This document shows positions 16,917-25,405 of a stretch of DNA of 64,000 nt, piece by piece. Under the pieces are notes generated by a model. That model searched no databases. It saw only the letters and a program-made list of their open reading frames with translations, and was not told where the DNA came from. This DNA is from Bradyrhizobium sp. WBAH42. Its GTDB lineage: Bacteria; Pseudomonadota; Alphaproteobacteria; Rhizobiales; Xanthobacteraceae. Where the stretch lies: the NCBI RefSeq assembly GCF_024585265.1, contig NZ_CP036533.1:3667001-3731000 (forward strand), given 5' to 3'. The translations under genes and the position numbers were made by a program. The stretch's first letter is position 1, and each line of letters starts with the position of its first letter.

Positions 16917-18536
16917 CTACTTCGCATCCTCCAGGATCATGGTCGCACCCTTCTCCGCGATCATCGCGGTCGGCGTATTGGTGTTGCCCGACGTAATCGT
17001 CGGCATGATCGAGGCATCGACGATGCGCAAATTGCCAAGGCCATAGAAGCGCAGGCGCTCATCCACCACCGCCATCGGGTCGTTTGCCGTGCCCATCTTC
17101 GCGGTGCCGACAGGGTGGAAAATGGTGGTGCCGATGTCGCCGGCGGCCTTTGCCAGCGAGGCGTCGTCATCGCCGACCGTCGGCCCCGGCAGATATTCGC
17201 TGGGCCGGTATTTTGCCAGAGCCTTCTGCCGCATCAGGCGGCGCGTGGTGCGGATGGCGTCTGCGGCGACCTGGCGGTCGTCGTCCGTCGACAGGTAGTT
17301 CGGCGCGATGATCGGCTTCTCGTCCGGGCTCGCCGAACGCGGTCGCACCGTGCCGCGCGAGGTCGGCTGCAGATTGCAGGCACTGACGGTGATCGCAGGG
17401 AAGCGATGCAGGGGATCGCCGAACTTGTCGAGCGACAGCGGCTGCACGTGGAACTGGATGTTGGCGCGGGCGCGCGTCGCATCGGAGCGCGTGAAGATGC
17501 CGAGCTGCGAGGGTGCCATGGTCAGCGGACCGCGGCGGCGGAAGGCGTAGTCGAGCCCCATCAGGCCGCGGCGGAACAGATTGTAATAGGTCTCGTTCAG
17601 CGTGCGCACGCCCTCGACCTTGTAGATCGCGCGTTGCTGGAGATGGTCTTGGAGATTGCGCCCGACGCCGGGCTTGTCCATGACGATGTCGATGCCGAGC
17701 GGCGACAGCCAGTGGGCAGGGCCGATGCCGGAGCGATGCAGCACCTGCACCGAGCCGATGGAGCCTGCCGAGAGCACCACCTCGCGCTTCGCGCGCGCCT
17801 CGATGATCTCGCCGTTCTGGATGAAGCGCACGCCGACGGCGCGGCCCTGCTCGATGATGAGGCGGTCGACCAGCACGTGCTTCTCGAGCCGCAGGTTCGG
17901 ACGGTTGAGCGCGGGCTTTAGGAAGCCGCGCGCCGACGACCAGCGCCGGCCGCGCTTCTGGTTGACGTGGAAATAGCTGGTGCCTTCGTTGTCGCCGGTG
18001 TTGAAATCCGGGATGCGCTTGATGCCCATCTCCTCGGCCGCGTCACCGACGGCATCGAGAACTGCCCATGACAGCCGCGGCGCCTCGATGCGCCAACCGC
18101 CCCCGGCGCCGTGATGCTCGCTGGCGCCAAGGAAGTGGTCCTCGAGGCGCTTGAACAGCGGCAGCACGTCGTCATAGCCCCAGCCGGTCAGCCCAAGCTG
18201 GCGCCAGTGATCGTAGTCGGCAGCCTGGCCGCGCATCGAGATCATGGCGTTGATCGCCGAGCAGCCGCCGATCACCTTGCCGCGCGGATAGGCCAGCGAA
18301 CGGCCGTTCAGGCCCGGCTCGGCCTCGGTCTTGAACATCCAGTCCGAACGCGGATTGCCGATGGCGAAGAGATAGCCGACCGGAATGTGGAACCAGATCC
18401 AATTGTCGTCGCCGCCGGCTTCCAGGATGAGGACGCGGTTGTTGCGATCAGCTGACAGCCGGTTCGCGATGATACAGCCTGCCGTACCGGCTCCGACGAC
18501 AATGTAGTCAAACTCACCTTCAAGCCGCCTCGGCAT
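16917..18536 (-). CDS. GMC-family oxidoreductase (choline dehydrogenase-like)
   Basis: A 539-residue flavoprotein that oxidises an alcohol substrate. The N-terminal FAD-binding motif is VVGAGTAGC (G15, G17, G20). The GMC signature (YPRGKVIGGCSAINAM) lies near residue 80, and the active-site His is in FHPVGTAKMG near the C-terminus. The final GNTNTPTAMIAEKGA block is also typical. I chose ATG 18536 (MPRRLEGEF); the frame is open upstream to 19964, but that is antisense shadow of the neighbouring amidohydrolase. The alcohol substrate cannot be read. It is transcribed divergently from the M20 gene, with 171 bases between the starts. Confidence 0.9.
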   Translation of the reverse strand: MPRRLEGEFDYIVVGAGTAGCIIANRLSADRNNRVLILEAGGDDNWIWFHIPVGYLFAIGNPRSDWMFKTEAEPGLNGRSLAYPRGKVIGGCSAINAMISMRGQAADYDHWRQLGLTGWGYDDVLPLFKRLEDHFLGASEHHGAGGGWRIEAPRLSWAVLDAVGDAAEEMGIKRIPDFNTGDNEGTSYFHVNQKRGRRWSSARGFLKPALNRPNLRLEKHVLVDRLIIEQGRAVGVRFIQNGEIIEARAKREVVLSAGSIGSVQVLHRSGIGPAHWLSPLGIDIVMDKPGVGRNLQDHLQQRAIYKVEGVRTLNETYYNLFRRGLMGLDYAFRRRGPLTMAPSQLGIFTRSDATRARANIQFHVQPLSLDKFGDPLHRFPAITVSACNLQPTSRGTVRPRSASPDEKPIIAPNYLSTDDDRQVAADAIRTTRRLMRQKALAKYRPSEYLPGPTVGDDDASLAKAAGDIGTTIFHPVGTAKMGTANDPMAVVDERLRFYGLGNLRIVDASIMPTITSGNTNTPTAMIAEKGATMILEDAK

Positions 18537-18707
18537 TCTGCTTCCACCCGAATGGTCTCTTTGCGTTCGTCTAATAGGCTGACGCAGCCGATCGGGACAA
18601 GCCCGGCCATGCCGGGTGAACAGGGCTAGACCCCGATTGCCGGCGGTTGGGTGGACCGACGCTTGCATGGTAGACAGTCCTGTATTTCCACCAGCTCGAG
18701 ACCTTCC

Positions 18708-19880
18708 ATGCCCATTGTGAACCGCGTCGCCGACCTTCAACCCGATATCCAGGCCTGGCGGCGGGACATCCATCAGCATCCCGAGCTGCTGTACGATGTC
18801 CACCGCACCGCAGCATTCGTTGCGGACCGGCTGCGGGAGTTCGGCTGCGATGAGGTCGTGACCGGCCTCGGCCAGACCGGCGTTGTCGGCGTGATCAAGG
18901 GCAACAAGCCGGCCGGCGAGGGGCTCAAGGTGATCGGCATGCGTGCCGACATGGATGCGCTTCCGGTCGAGGAGCAGACCAATCTGCCTTACGCCTCCAA
19001 GACCCCCGGCAAGATGCACGCCTGCGGTCATGACGGCCACACCGCGATGCTGCTCGGGGCGGCCCGCTATCTCGCCGAGACGCGCAATTTTGCCGGCGAT
19101 GCCGTGGTGATCTTCCAGCCCGCCGAGGAGGGCGGCGCCGGCGGCGCGGCCATGGTCAAGGACGGCCTGATGGAGCGCTTCGGCATCGAGCAGGTCTACG
19201 GCATGCACAACGGCCCGGGCATCCCGGTCGGCTCGTTCGCGATCCGGCCAGGCCCCATCATGGCGGCGACCGACGAGGTCGACATCATGATCGAAGGCCT
19301 CGGCGGCCACGCCGCGCGTCCGCACAAATGCGTCGATTCCGTGCTGGTCGGCGCGCAGGTAATCACGGCCCTGCAGTCGATCGTCTCCCGCAGCGTCGAT
19401 CCCCTGGAATCGGCGGTGATCTCGATCTGCGAGTTCCACGCCGGCAACGCCCGCAACGTCATTCCGCAGACCGCGACGCTGAGAGGCACCATCCGCACGC
19501 TGACGCCGGAGGTGCGCAAGCTGGTCGAGAAGCGCGTGCATGAGGTCGTGGCGGGCGTGGCGCAGATCACCGGCGCCAAGATCGACCTGCACTACAAGCG
19601 CAACTATCCCGTCGTGAACAACCATGCCGCGGAAACCGAGGTGGCACGGCGCATCGCCACGCAGGTCGCGGGCGAGTCCCATGTCCACGAGATGGCGCCG
19701 CTGATGGGCGGCGAGGATTTCGCCTACATGCTGGAAGCGCGGCCCGGCGCCTTCATCTTCTGCGGCAACGGCGACAGCGCCGGCCTGCATCACCCCGCCT
19801 ACAATTTCAACGACGAGGCGATCGTCTACGGCACGTCCTATTGGGTGAAGCTGGTCGAGGAGCAGCTCGCGGCGTCGTAG
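18708..19880 (+). CDS. M20-family amidohydrolase (hippurate hydrolase/aminoacylase-like)
   Basis: A 390-residue zinc/manganese-dependent peptidase-fold hydrolase that cleaves N-acyl or amide bonds. Visible motifs: RADMDALP (metal Asp), ACGHDGHTAML (metal Cys/His), QPAEEGGAGG (catalytic and metal Glu), the dimerisation-domain GGHAARPH, and a C-terminal MGGEDFAYM with HHPAYNFND. All match the M20D branch. I chose ATG 18708 (MPIVNRVADL), since the 19 residues upstream are Arg/Ser-rich and family members start here. Specificity is unknown. Confidence 0.9.
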   Translation: MPIVNRVADLQPDIQAWRRDIHQHPELLYDVHRTAAFVADRLREFGCDEVVTGLGQTGVVGVIKGNKPAGEGLKVIGMRADMDALPVEEQTNLPYASKTPGKMHACGHDGHTAMLLGAARYLAETRNFAGDAVVIFQPAEEGGAGGAAMVKDGLMERFGIEQVYGMHNGPGIPVGSFAIRPGPIMAATDEVDIMIEGLGGHAARPHKCVDSVLVGAQVITALQSIVSRSVDPLESAVISICEFHAGNARNVIPQTATLRGTIRTLTPEVRKLVEKRVHEVVAGVAQITGAKIDLHYKRNYPVVNNHAAETEVARRIATQVAGESHVHEMAPLMGGEDFAYMLEARPGAFIFCGNGDSAGLHHPAYNFNDEAIVYGTSYWVKLVEEQLAAS

Positions 19881-19890
19881 CTTTTCGTCA

Positions 19891-20022
19891 CCTCGCCCCG
19901 CTTGCGGGGAGAGGTCGGCGCGAAGCGCCGGGTGAGGGGGACTCTCCGCGAGTCCATCTGTCACTATTTTCTCGGATGGAGCCCCCCACCCCAGCCCTCT
20001 CCCCGTAAGAACGGGGAGAGGG
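19891..20022. repeat. Paired hairpin repeat between convergent genes
   Basis: Two GC-rich hairpins: cctcgcccc/ggggagagg around 19891-19914, and a 12-bp perfect stem ccctctccccgt/acggggagaggg (19995-20006 with 20011-20022). They lie between the convergent amidohydrolase and pit genes and could end transcription from both sides. The type is common in rhizobial genomes (memory). Confidence 0.75.
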
Positions 20023-20030
20023 AGCGGCTC

Positions 20031-21659
20031 TCAGAACATCCGCGAGAAGATCACATAGAGCGTCGCCGACAGCATGATCGCGCAGGGCAGCGTCAGCACC
20101 CAGGCCATCAGCAGGTTGCGGATCGTCGACCATTGCAGGCCCGAACCGTTCGCCGCCATGGTGCCGGCGACGCCCGACGACAGCACATGCGTGGTGGAGA
20201 CCGGAAGGCCGAACACGTCGGCCGCGCCGATCGTGGCGGCGGCCACGAGCTCGGCGGACGCTCCTTGCGCGTAGGTGAGATGGCTCTTGCCGATCTTCTC
20301 GCCGACCGTGATGACGATGCGCTTCCATCCGATCATGGTGCCGAGGCCGAGCGCGATGGCGACCGCGATCTTCACCCAGTTCGGGATGAACTTCGTGGCG
20401 GCATCGAGCGATCCCTTGTAGGCGTTCAGCGCCGCGATCTCCTCCTTGGTGAGATCGTTCTCCTTGTCCTTCATCAGGAAGCGGATCGCTTCGGAGGTCA
20501 TGTACATGTCGTTGCGGGTGTTGCCGACGGCTTCCGCGGGCACCTTGTTCAGCGTGCCATATTTGGCGACCTGGTCGCCGACATCCTTCACCAGCACGGC
20601 AAGCGAGGGATAGGTGCCCTCGTTGATGTGGCGCAGCGTGATGTACTGCGTCACGGCGGGGCGGGGATCGCCGATGATGCTGTGGCCGGCGCCCTTCGCC
20701 GAGATCACCTTGGCGGCGGCATCGGAGGTCTTCTGGAACTGGACGACCTGCGATTCCGGCAGCGCGCGGTTGAGCGCGTAGGCCGTCGGCACGGTGCCGA
20801 TCAGGATCAGCATGATCAGGCCCATGCCCTTCTGGCCGTCGTTCGAGCCGTGCGCGAAGCTGACGCCGGTGCAGGTCGCGATCAAGAGGCCGCGGATCCA
20901 CAGCGGCGGCGCCTTGTTGCCCTCCGGCGCGGAATAGAGCGCCGGGTTGCGCACGATGAACTTGAGCAGGAGCAACAGCGTGGCGGCGCAGATGAAGCCG
21001 AACAGGGGCGACAGCAGCAGCGCGTAGCCGATCTCGGTCGCCTTGGTCCAGTCCACGCCCGAGGTGCCGTCGCGGCCGCGCATGACGGCGTTGGCGACGC
21101 CGACGCCGATGATCGAGCCGATCAGCGTATGCGAGGAGGAGGCGGGCAGGCCGAAAAACCAGGTGCCGAGATTCCACAGGATCGCGGCGATCAGCAGCGC
21201 GAACACCATGGCAAAACCGGCGCTGGAGCCGACCTGGAGGATCAGCTCGACGGGCAGCAGCGAGACGATGCCGAAGGCGACCGCGCCGGAGGACAGGAGC
21301 ACGCCGAGGAAGTTGAAGAAGCCCGACCACATCACCGCGACCTCGGCCGGCAGCGAATGGGTGTAGATCACGGTCGCCACCGCATTGGCGGTGTCGTGGA
21401 AGCCGTTGACGAATTCGAAGCCCAGCGCAATTAGGAGCGCGACGAACAGGAGGATGTAGGGCAGGTAGGTCGTGACCCGCGCGCCGGTGGCATTGACGTC
21501 GACATAGATGCTGTAGGCGACGAACAGCAGGCCCGCGGCGAGGATGCCGAAGAACAGGATCATCGTCAGCGGATTGAAGCCCTTGTCGAGATTTGGCCGC
21601 GAGGCCGGCTGGACGGGCGCGGGATCTGCTACCGCGCGGTCGAATGCAACATCGGTCAT
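20031..21659 (-). CDS. pit: PiT-family inorganic phosphate transporter
   Basis: A 542-residue polytopic membrane protein that takes up phosphate with a cation. Both PiT signature repeats are present: GFEFVNGFHDTANAVATV near residue 80 and VFGLPVSTTHVLSSGVAGTM near the C-terminus. A hydrophilic loop of about 150 residues (roughly 280-430) divides the two helix groups. I chose ATG 21659 (MTDVAFDRAV), preceded by AAGGGG at a proper distance; an upstream ATG at 21725 adds a poorly conserved tail. No phoU-like partner gene is adjacent. Confidence 0.92.
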   Translation of the reverse strand: MTDVAFDRAVADPAPVQPASRPNLDKGFNPLTMILFFGILAAGLLFVAYSIYVDVNATGARVTTYLPYILLFVALLIALGFEFVNGFHDTANAVATVIYTHSLPAEVAVMWSGFFNFLGVLLSSGAVAFGIVSLLPVELILQVGSSAGFAMVFALLIAAILWNLGTWFFGLPASSSHTLIGSIIGVGVANAVMRGRDGTSGVDWTKATEIGYALLLSPLFGFICAATLLLLLKFIVRNPALYSAPEGNKAPPLWIRGLLIATCTGVSFAHGSNDGQKGMGLIMLILIGTVPTAYALNRALPESQVVQFQKTSDAAAKVISAKGAGHSIIGDPRPAVTQYITLRHINEGTYPSLAVLVKDVGDQVAKYGTLNKVPAEAVGNTRNDMYMTSEAIRFLMKDKENDLTKEEIAALNAYKGSLDAATKFIPNWVKIAVAIALGLGTMIGWKRIVITVGEKIGKSHLTYAQGASAELVAAATIGAADVFGLPVSTTHVLSSGVAGTMAANGSGLQWSTIRNLLMAWVLTLPCAIMLSATLYVIFSRMF

Positions 21660-21776
21660 GTCTGGACGCCCCTTAACTTTCAGGTCAAGGCATTGTCCGC
21701 GATGGATTTGAAGCCTGGATGACAACCGAGGCGCGAAAGCTGTTTTCCTGCAAGTATGCCGTTGTCCTGCCAGTGC

Positions 21777-23219
21777 TTAGGCGGCGCGTGCGGCCTTTTT
21801 CTGCAAGCCGGCGGCGATCTTCAGATCCTCGACAAAGCGTCGATACTCCAGCACCTTGGCTTCGGGATCGGGCAGCCGCAGCAGATAGGACGGATGCACC
21901 GTCACGAGCGCCTTGCGCCCGTCGGGAAGATCGATCAACCGGCCGCGGTTCTTGCCGATCGGAGTGATCTTGCCGAACACGCTTTGAGCGGCGGTGGCGC
22001 CCATCGCCACGATGAGATCGGGCTGGATTGCCGAAACTTCCCGCTCATACCATTGCCGGCACGCCCGGATCTCCGGGGTGTTCGGCTTCTGGTGCAGACG
22101 GATCTTTCCGCGCGGCACGAATTTGAAGTGCTTCACCGCGTTGGTGACATAGACCTTCTTGCGGTCGACGCCGGCCTCCTCCAGCGCGCGGTCGAGCATC
22201 TGCCCGGCCGGGCCGACGAAGGGGTGACCGGCGAGGTCTTCCTTGTCGCCGGGCTGCTCGCCGACCAGCATGATGTTGGCATTCTTCGGGCCTTCGCCGA
22301 ACACGGTCTGCGTCGCGTCCTTGTACAGATGGCAGGCGCGGCAATGCGCGGCCTCCTCGCGGAGCGTTTCGAGATCGTCGGCAGCTGGCTTGCGTTTCAT
22401 CGGAGCCTCCGGCCGCTTCTGAGGCTTATGCGGATCGGTTGCGGCATTGGCGATCATGGCACCGGTCATGCGTTCGGCGTCCTCGATCAAGGGCTTAATG
22501 ATCGAAGCCTCGGGCAGGTTCCTCCAATATTTCTTCGGCATCTCGGCCTGCATCGCCTTCACCTTGAGCCGGGCCGGATTGAAGATGCTGGCGTAGTAAC
22601 GCCGCCAGGTTTCCTCGAGACGGTCTTCGCCCGGCGCCTCGCTCTTGCTGACGCCCGGCGTGAACGAGAGCGCATGGCCGTCCCAATGCGCGCAGAGGTC
22701 CGGGGTCAGGATCGACCAGGGCATGTCGGCAAAGCGCTTGGCGAAGAACGGCGCGGCGAGCTCGACGATATGATGCTCCGGCTCGAACCAGGCGACGTAA
22801 TGCGCCTGGCGTTCCCGGCCGATCTCGCGGAAGCGGACGAAGGCATGCATCTTGTGCTCGTCGCGATAGACCGCTTTCGCCATGGAAGTGACGCGCGCGA
22901 CATCAGGATCGGTCGCGACCTCGATGAGATCGTGGTTGTCCTTCAGCCGGAACAGCAGGCGATAGAGGATCGCAAAGCGCTCGCCGTCGCGGTGCAGGAT
23001 CGCCGCCTTGGCGAGCTCGACGAATTTGCCTGATACGTTGAAGGTGCCGTCGTTCACCTCGAGGATCGGAGACGGCGCGGGGGACGCGAACAACTCGGCT
23101 TCGCCGCCTTGCACGGTCCAGGTGACGTCGCTGGGCGGCACGTGGTGAAGCACGAGGCTGCGCGCGGCATTGCGCCAGCCGTCGAAATCGGTTTCGGTGT
23201 CGAGGGTGATGTACTGCAT
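21777..23219 (-). CDS. DUF4130-UdgX uracil-DNA glycosylase fusion
   Basis: A 480-residue two-part protein. Residues 1-250 match the DUF4130 type (DNA-metabolism protein paired with a radical SAM partner). Residues about 280-475 form a uracil-DNA glycosylase of the UdgX branch, which in family members binds uracil-DNA covalently through a histidine in a special loop. Visible hallmarks are GEQPGD (UdgX form of motif A), the loop GKIRLHQKP carrying the candidate His, and VHPSYLLR (motif B). The start overlaps the stop of the upstream radical SAM gene by one base, so they form one operon, divergent from imuABC. Confidence 0.9.
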   Translation of the reverse strand: MQYITLDTETDFDGWRNAARSLVLHHVPPSDVTWTVQGGEAELFASPAPSPILEVNDGTFNVSGKFVELAKAAILHRDGERFAILYRLLFRLKDNHDLIEVATDPDVARVTSMAKAVYRDEHKMHAFVRFREIGRERQAHYVAWFEPEHHIVELAAPFFAKRFADMPWSILTPDLCAHWDGHALSFTPGVSKSEAPGEDRLEETWRRYYASIFNPARLKVKAMQAEMPKKYWRNLPEASIIKPLIEDAERMTGAMIANAATDPHKPQKRPEAPMKRKPAADDLETLREEAAHCRACHLYKDATQTVFGEGPKNANIMLVGEQPGDKEDLAGHPFVGPAGQMLDRALEEAGVDRKKVYVTNAVKHFKFVPRGKIRLHQKPNTPEIRACRQWYEREVSAIQPDLIVAMGATAAQSVFGKITPIGKNRGRLIDLPDGRKALVTVHPSYLLRLPDPEAKVLEYRRFVEDLKIAAGLQKKAARAA

Positions 23220-24454
23220 CAGAAGCCAAATCCCAGTTGCGTTGCCTTCGGCTTGAACCGTTCGATCAGCCCGGCGGAATCGAGACGATGCGATGAGGGG
23301 CGGTGATCGCTGAGGACGATGAACGGCAGCGCCTTGTTGCGTGGCACATGCAGCTGCGCGAGATCGGCGAGGCGGATCGTGGTGGTGCGCCTTGTTGCGA
23401 TGATGCGGTCGACCGTCCTGGTGCCGAAGCCCGGAACGCGCAGCAGTTCCTCACGGCTGGCGCGGTTGACGTCGAGCGGGAAGCGGTCGCGGTGGCGCAG
23501 CGCCCAGGCGAGCTTGGGATCGATGTCGAGCGGCAGCATCGCGCTGTCGTCGACGATCTCGCCGACATCGAAGCCGTAGAACCGCATCAGCCAGTCGGCC
23601 TGGTAGAGCCGGTGCTCGCGCAGCAGCGGCGGCGCGCGCAGGGGCAGTGCGCGGCTGGCATCGGGGATCGGGCTGAAGGCGGAGTAATAGACGCGCCGCA
23701 GCCGGTAGGCGCCGTAAAGGTTGGCGCTGGTGTGGAGAATGGTGTGATCGGAGGCGCTGTCTGCGCCGACGATCATCTGGGTGCTCTGTCCGGCCGGCGC
23801 AAAGCGCTGCGGCTTGGCCTTTGTCTTCGTTGCGCGGTTCTCCTCGGCCTCATCCAGCTTCAACCGCAGCCGGCCCATGGTGCGGCGGATCGCGCGCACG
23901 TCCTTCTCAGGCGCGAATTGCTGCAGGCTGGTCTCCTCAGGCATCTCGATGTTGATCGAAAGGCGGTCGGCATATTTGCCGGCCTCGGCGATCAGCGCAT
24001 CGTCGGCCTCGGGAATGGTCTTCAGGTGGATGTAGCCGCGGAAGTGATGCTCCTCGCGCAGTTTGCGCGCGACGCTCACCACTTGCTCCATCGTGTAGTC
24101 GGGGCTGCGGATGATGCCGGAGGAGAGAAACAGGCCCTCGATGTAGTTGCGCCGGTAGAAGTCGAGCGTGAGCTTGACCAATTCGTCGATGGTGAAGCGG
24201 GCGCGTGCTACGTTCGAGGACGCGCGGTTGACGCAATAGAGGCAATCGTAATTGCAGGCGTTGGTCAGCAGCACCTTGAGCAGCGAGATGCAGCGTCCGT
24301 CCGGCGCGTAGGAATGGCAGATTCCCATGCCTGGCGCGGTCGAGCCCATGCCCTTGCCGTCGCTGGAATCCCGCTTCTCGGTGCCGCTGGAGGCGCAGGA
24401 TGCGTCGTATTTGGCGGCGTCCGCCAGAATCTCCAGTTTGCGTTGCACGTCCAT
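23219..24454 (-). CDS. Putative DNA modification/repair radical SAM protein
   Basis: A 411-residue radical SAM protein of the type found with DUF4130-UdgX genes (I recall TIGR03916). The cluster motif CNYDCLYC is near residue 70. The C-terminus holds a helix-hairpin-helix DNA-binding element (RVPGFGTRTVDRIIATRR), which supports action on DNA. Its reaction is unknown. I chose ATG 24454 (MDVQRKLEIL), with AAAGGGA upstream; the longer open frame runs into antisense of imuA. Its start lies 82 bases from the LexA box shared with imuA, so it may also be SOS-controlled. Confidence 0.85.
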   Translation of the reverse strand: MDVQRKLEILADAAKYDASCASSGTEKRDSSDGKGMGSTAPGMGICHSYAPDGRCISLLKVLLTNACNYDCLYCVNRASSNVARARFTIDELVKLTLDFYRRNYIEGLFLSSGIIRSPDYTMEQVVSVARKLREEHHFRGYIHLKTIPEADDALIAEAGKYADRLSINIEMPEETSLQQFAPEKDVRAIRRTMGRLRLKLDEAEENRATKTKAKPQRFAPAGQSTQMIVGADSASDHTILHTSANLYGAYRLRRVYYSAFSPIPDASRALPLRAPPLLREHRLYQADWLMRFYGFDVGEIVDDSAMLPLDIDPKLAWALRHRDRFPLDVNRASREELLRVPGFGTRTVDRIIATRRTTTIRLADLAQLHVPRNKALPFIVLSDHRPSSHRLDSAGLIERFKPKATQLGFGF

Positions 24455-24536
24455 TTTGGAATCCCTTTGATTCAACTCATGAATCCGACAGCGCGCCAAT
24501 TCGATTGACTCTTCGAGCACCGTTAGCTTTATATTA

Positions 24537-24551
24537 GAACATATCATGAAC
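24537..24551 (+). promoter_or_regulatory. LexA (SOS) box in front of imuABC
   Basis: GAAC-N7-GAAC (gaac at 24537-24540 and 24548-24551), the alphaproteobacterial LexA direct-repeat operator. It sits in the 162-base space between the imuA start and the divergent radical SAM gene. Confidence 0.85.
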
Positions 24552-24616
24552 AAATGAGCCAGCCGTTGGTTCTTCTTTTGAAGACCACGGCACCAATTCC
24601 TGAAGGAGCGGCGAGC

Positions 24617-25405
24617 ATGAGCGGCGCACGCATCAGCGCGCTTGCGACCTTGCGCAGCCAGATCGAGCGCATCGAGACGGCGGAGGTCGTGCATCAACAC
24701 GATCGCGTCGCGCTCGGCCACAGCGAGGCCGACAGCGCGCTGAAGGGCGGGCTCGCGCGCGCGGCGATCCACGAGGTGTTTTGCGAGGGGCGCCAGGGCG
24801 CGGCCGCGACGGGCTTTGTCATGGGGCTTGCGGGACGCGTGAGCGCGCGTCGGCCGCTGCTGTGGGTGCGACAGGATTTTTCGGAGCTCGAAGCCGGTGC
24901 GCTGTCGATGAGCGGGCTTGCCGAACTCGGCCTCGATCCGCGCCGTGTCGTGATGGTGCGCGCGGCCGATGTCGAGAGCGCGTTGCGCACCTCGGCCGAT
25001 GCGCTCGCCTGCGATGCGCTGGGCGCCGTCGTGCTCGAGTTGTGGGGCGAGACCAGACAGTTCGATCTCGTGGCAAGCCGCAAGTTGACGCTCGCCGCGC
25101 AAGGCTCGGGCGTTACCGGCCTCTTGCTGCGGATGGCGGCGCAGCCGCTGCCTTCGACCGCGGAAACACGATGGATGCTGCGGGCGGCGCATTCGCCGCC
25201 GGGCTCGGTGTGGAGAGCCTGGGGCGCGCCGGTGTTCGATGCCGAACTCTTGCGCAATCGTCATGGCCCGTGCGGCCGGTGGATCATGGAATGGAATTGT
25301 GATGAGTGCCAGTTCAGTGAACCGTCGACGTATCCTCAGCCTGTGGCTGCCGCGCCTGCCCATCGACAGGATCCAGCGGTTCTTCAGCAGCGCCGGGCTG
25401 GGTAA
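24617..25405 (+). CDS. imuA: ImuA, SOS mutagenesis accessory protein
   Basis: A 262-residue RecA/SulA-like protein of the ImuA family. With ImuB and ImuC it forms the damage-induced mutasome that copies past DNA lesions. The N-terminal helix LATLRSQIERIE and the HEVFCEG motif are typical. I chose ATG 24617 because AAGGAG stands eight bases before it; an earlier in-frame ATG at 24554 lies two bases after the LexA box and would add 21 unconserved residues. The Walker-like region is degenerate (RPLLWVRQD), as usual in this family. The 3' end overlaps imuB by 104 bases in another frame. Confidence 0.9.
   Translation: MSGARISALATLRSQIERIETAEVVHQHDRVALGHSEADSALKGGLARAAIHEVFCEGRQGAAATGFVMGLAGRVSARRPLLWVRQDFSELEAGALSMSGLAELGLDPRRVVMVRAADVESALRTSADALACDALGAVVLELWGETRQFDLVASRKLTLAAQGSGVTGLLLRMAAQPLPSTAETRWMLRAAHSPPGSVWRAWGAPVFDAELLRNRHGPCGRWIMEWNCDECQFSEPSTYPQPVAAAPAHRQDPAVLQQRRAG

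Noticed and set aside
18537..19964. N-terminal extension giving a 1015-residue GMC protein
   Set aside because: The added part is antisense of the M20 amidohydrolase; the FAD motif fixes the start near 18536.
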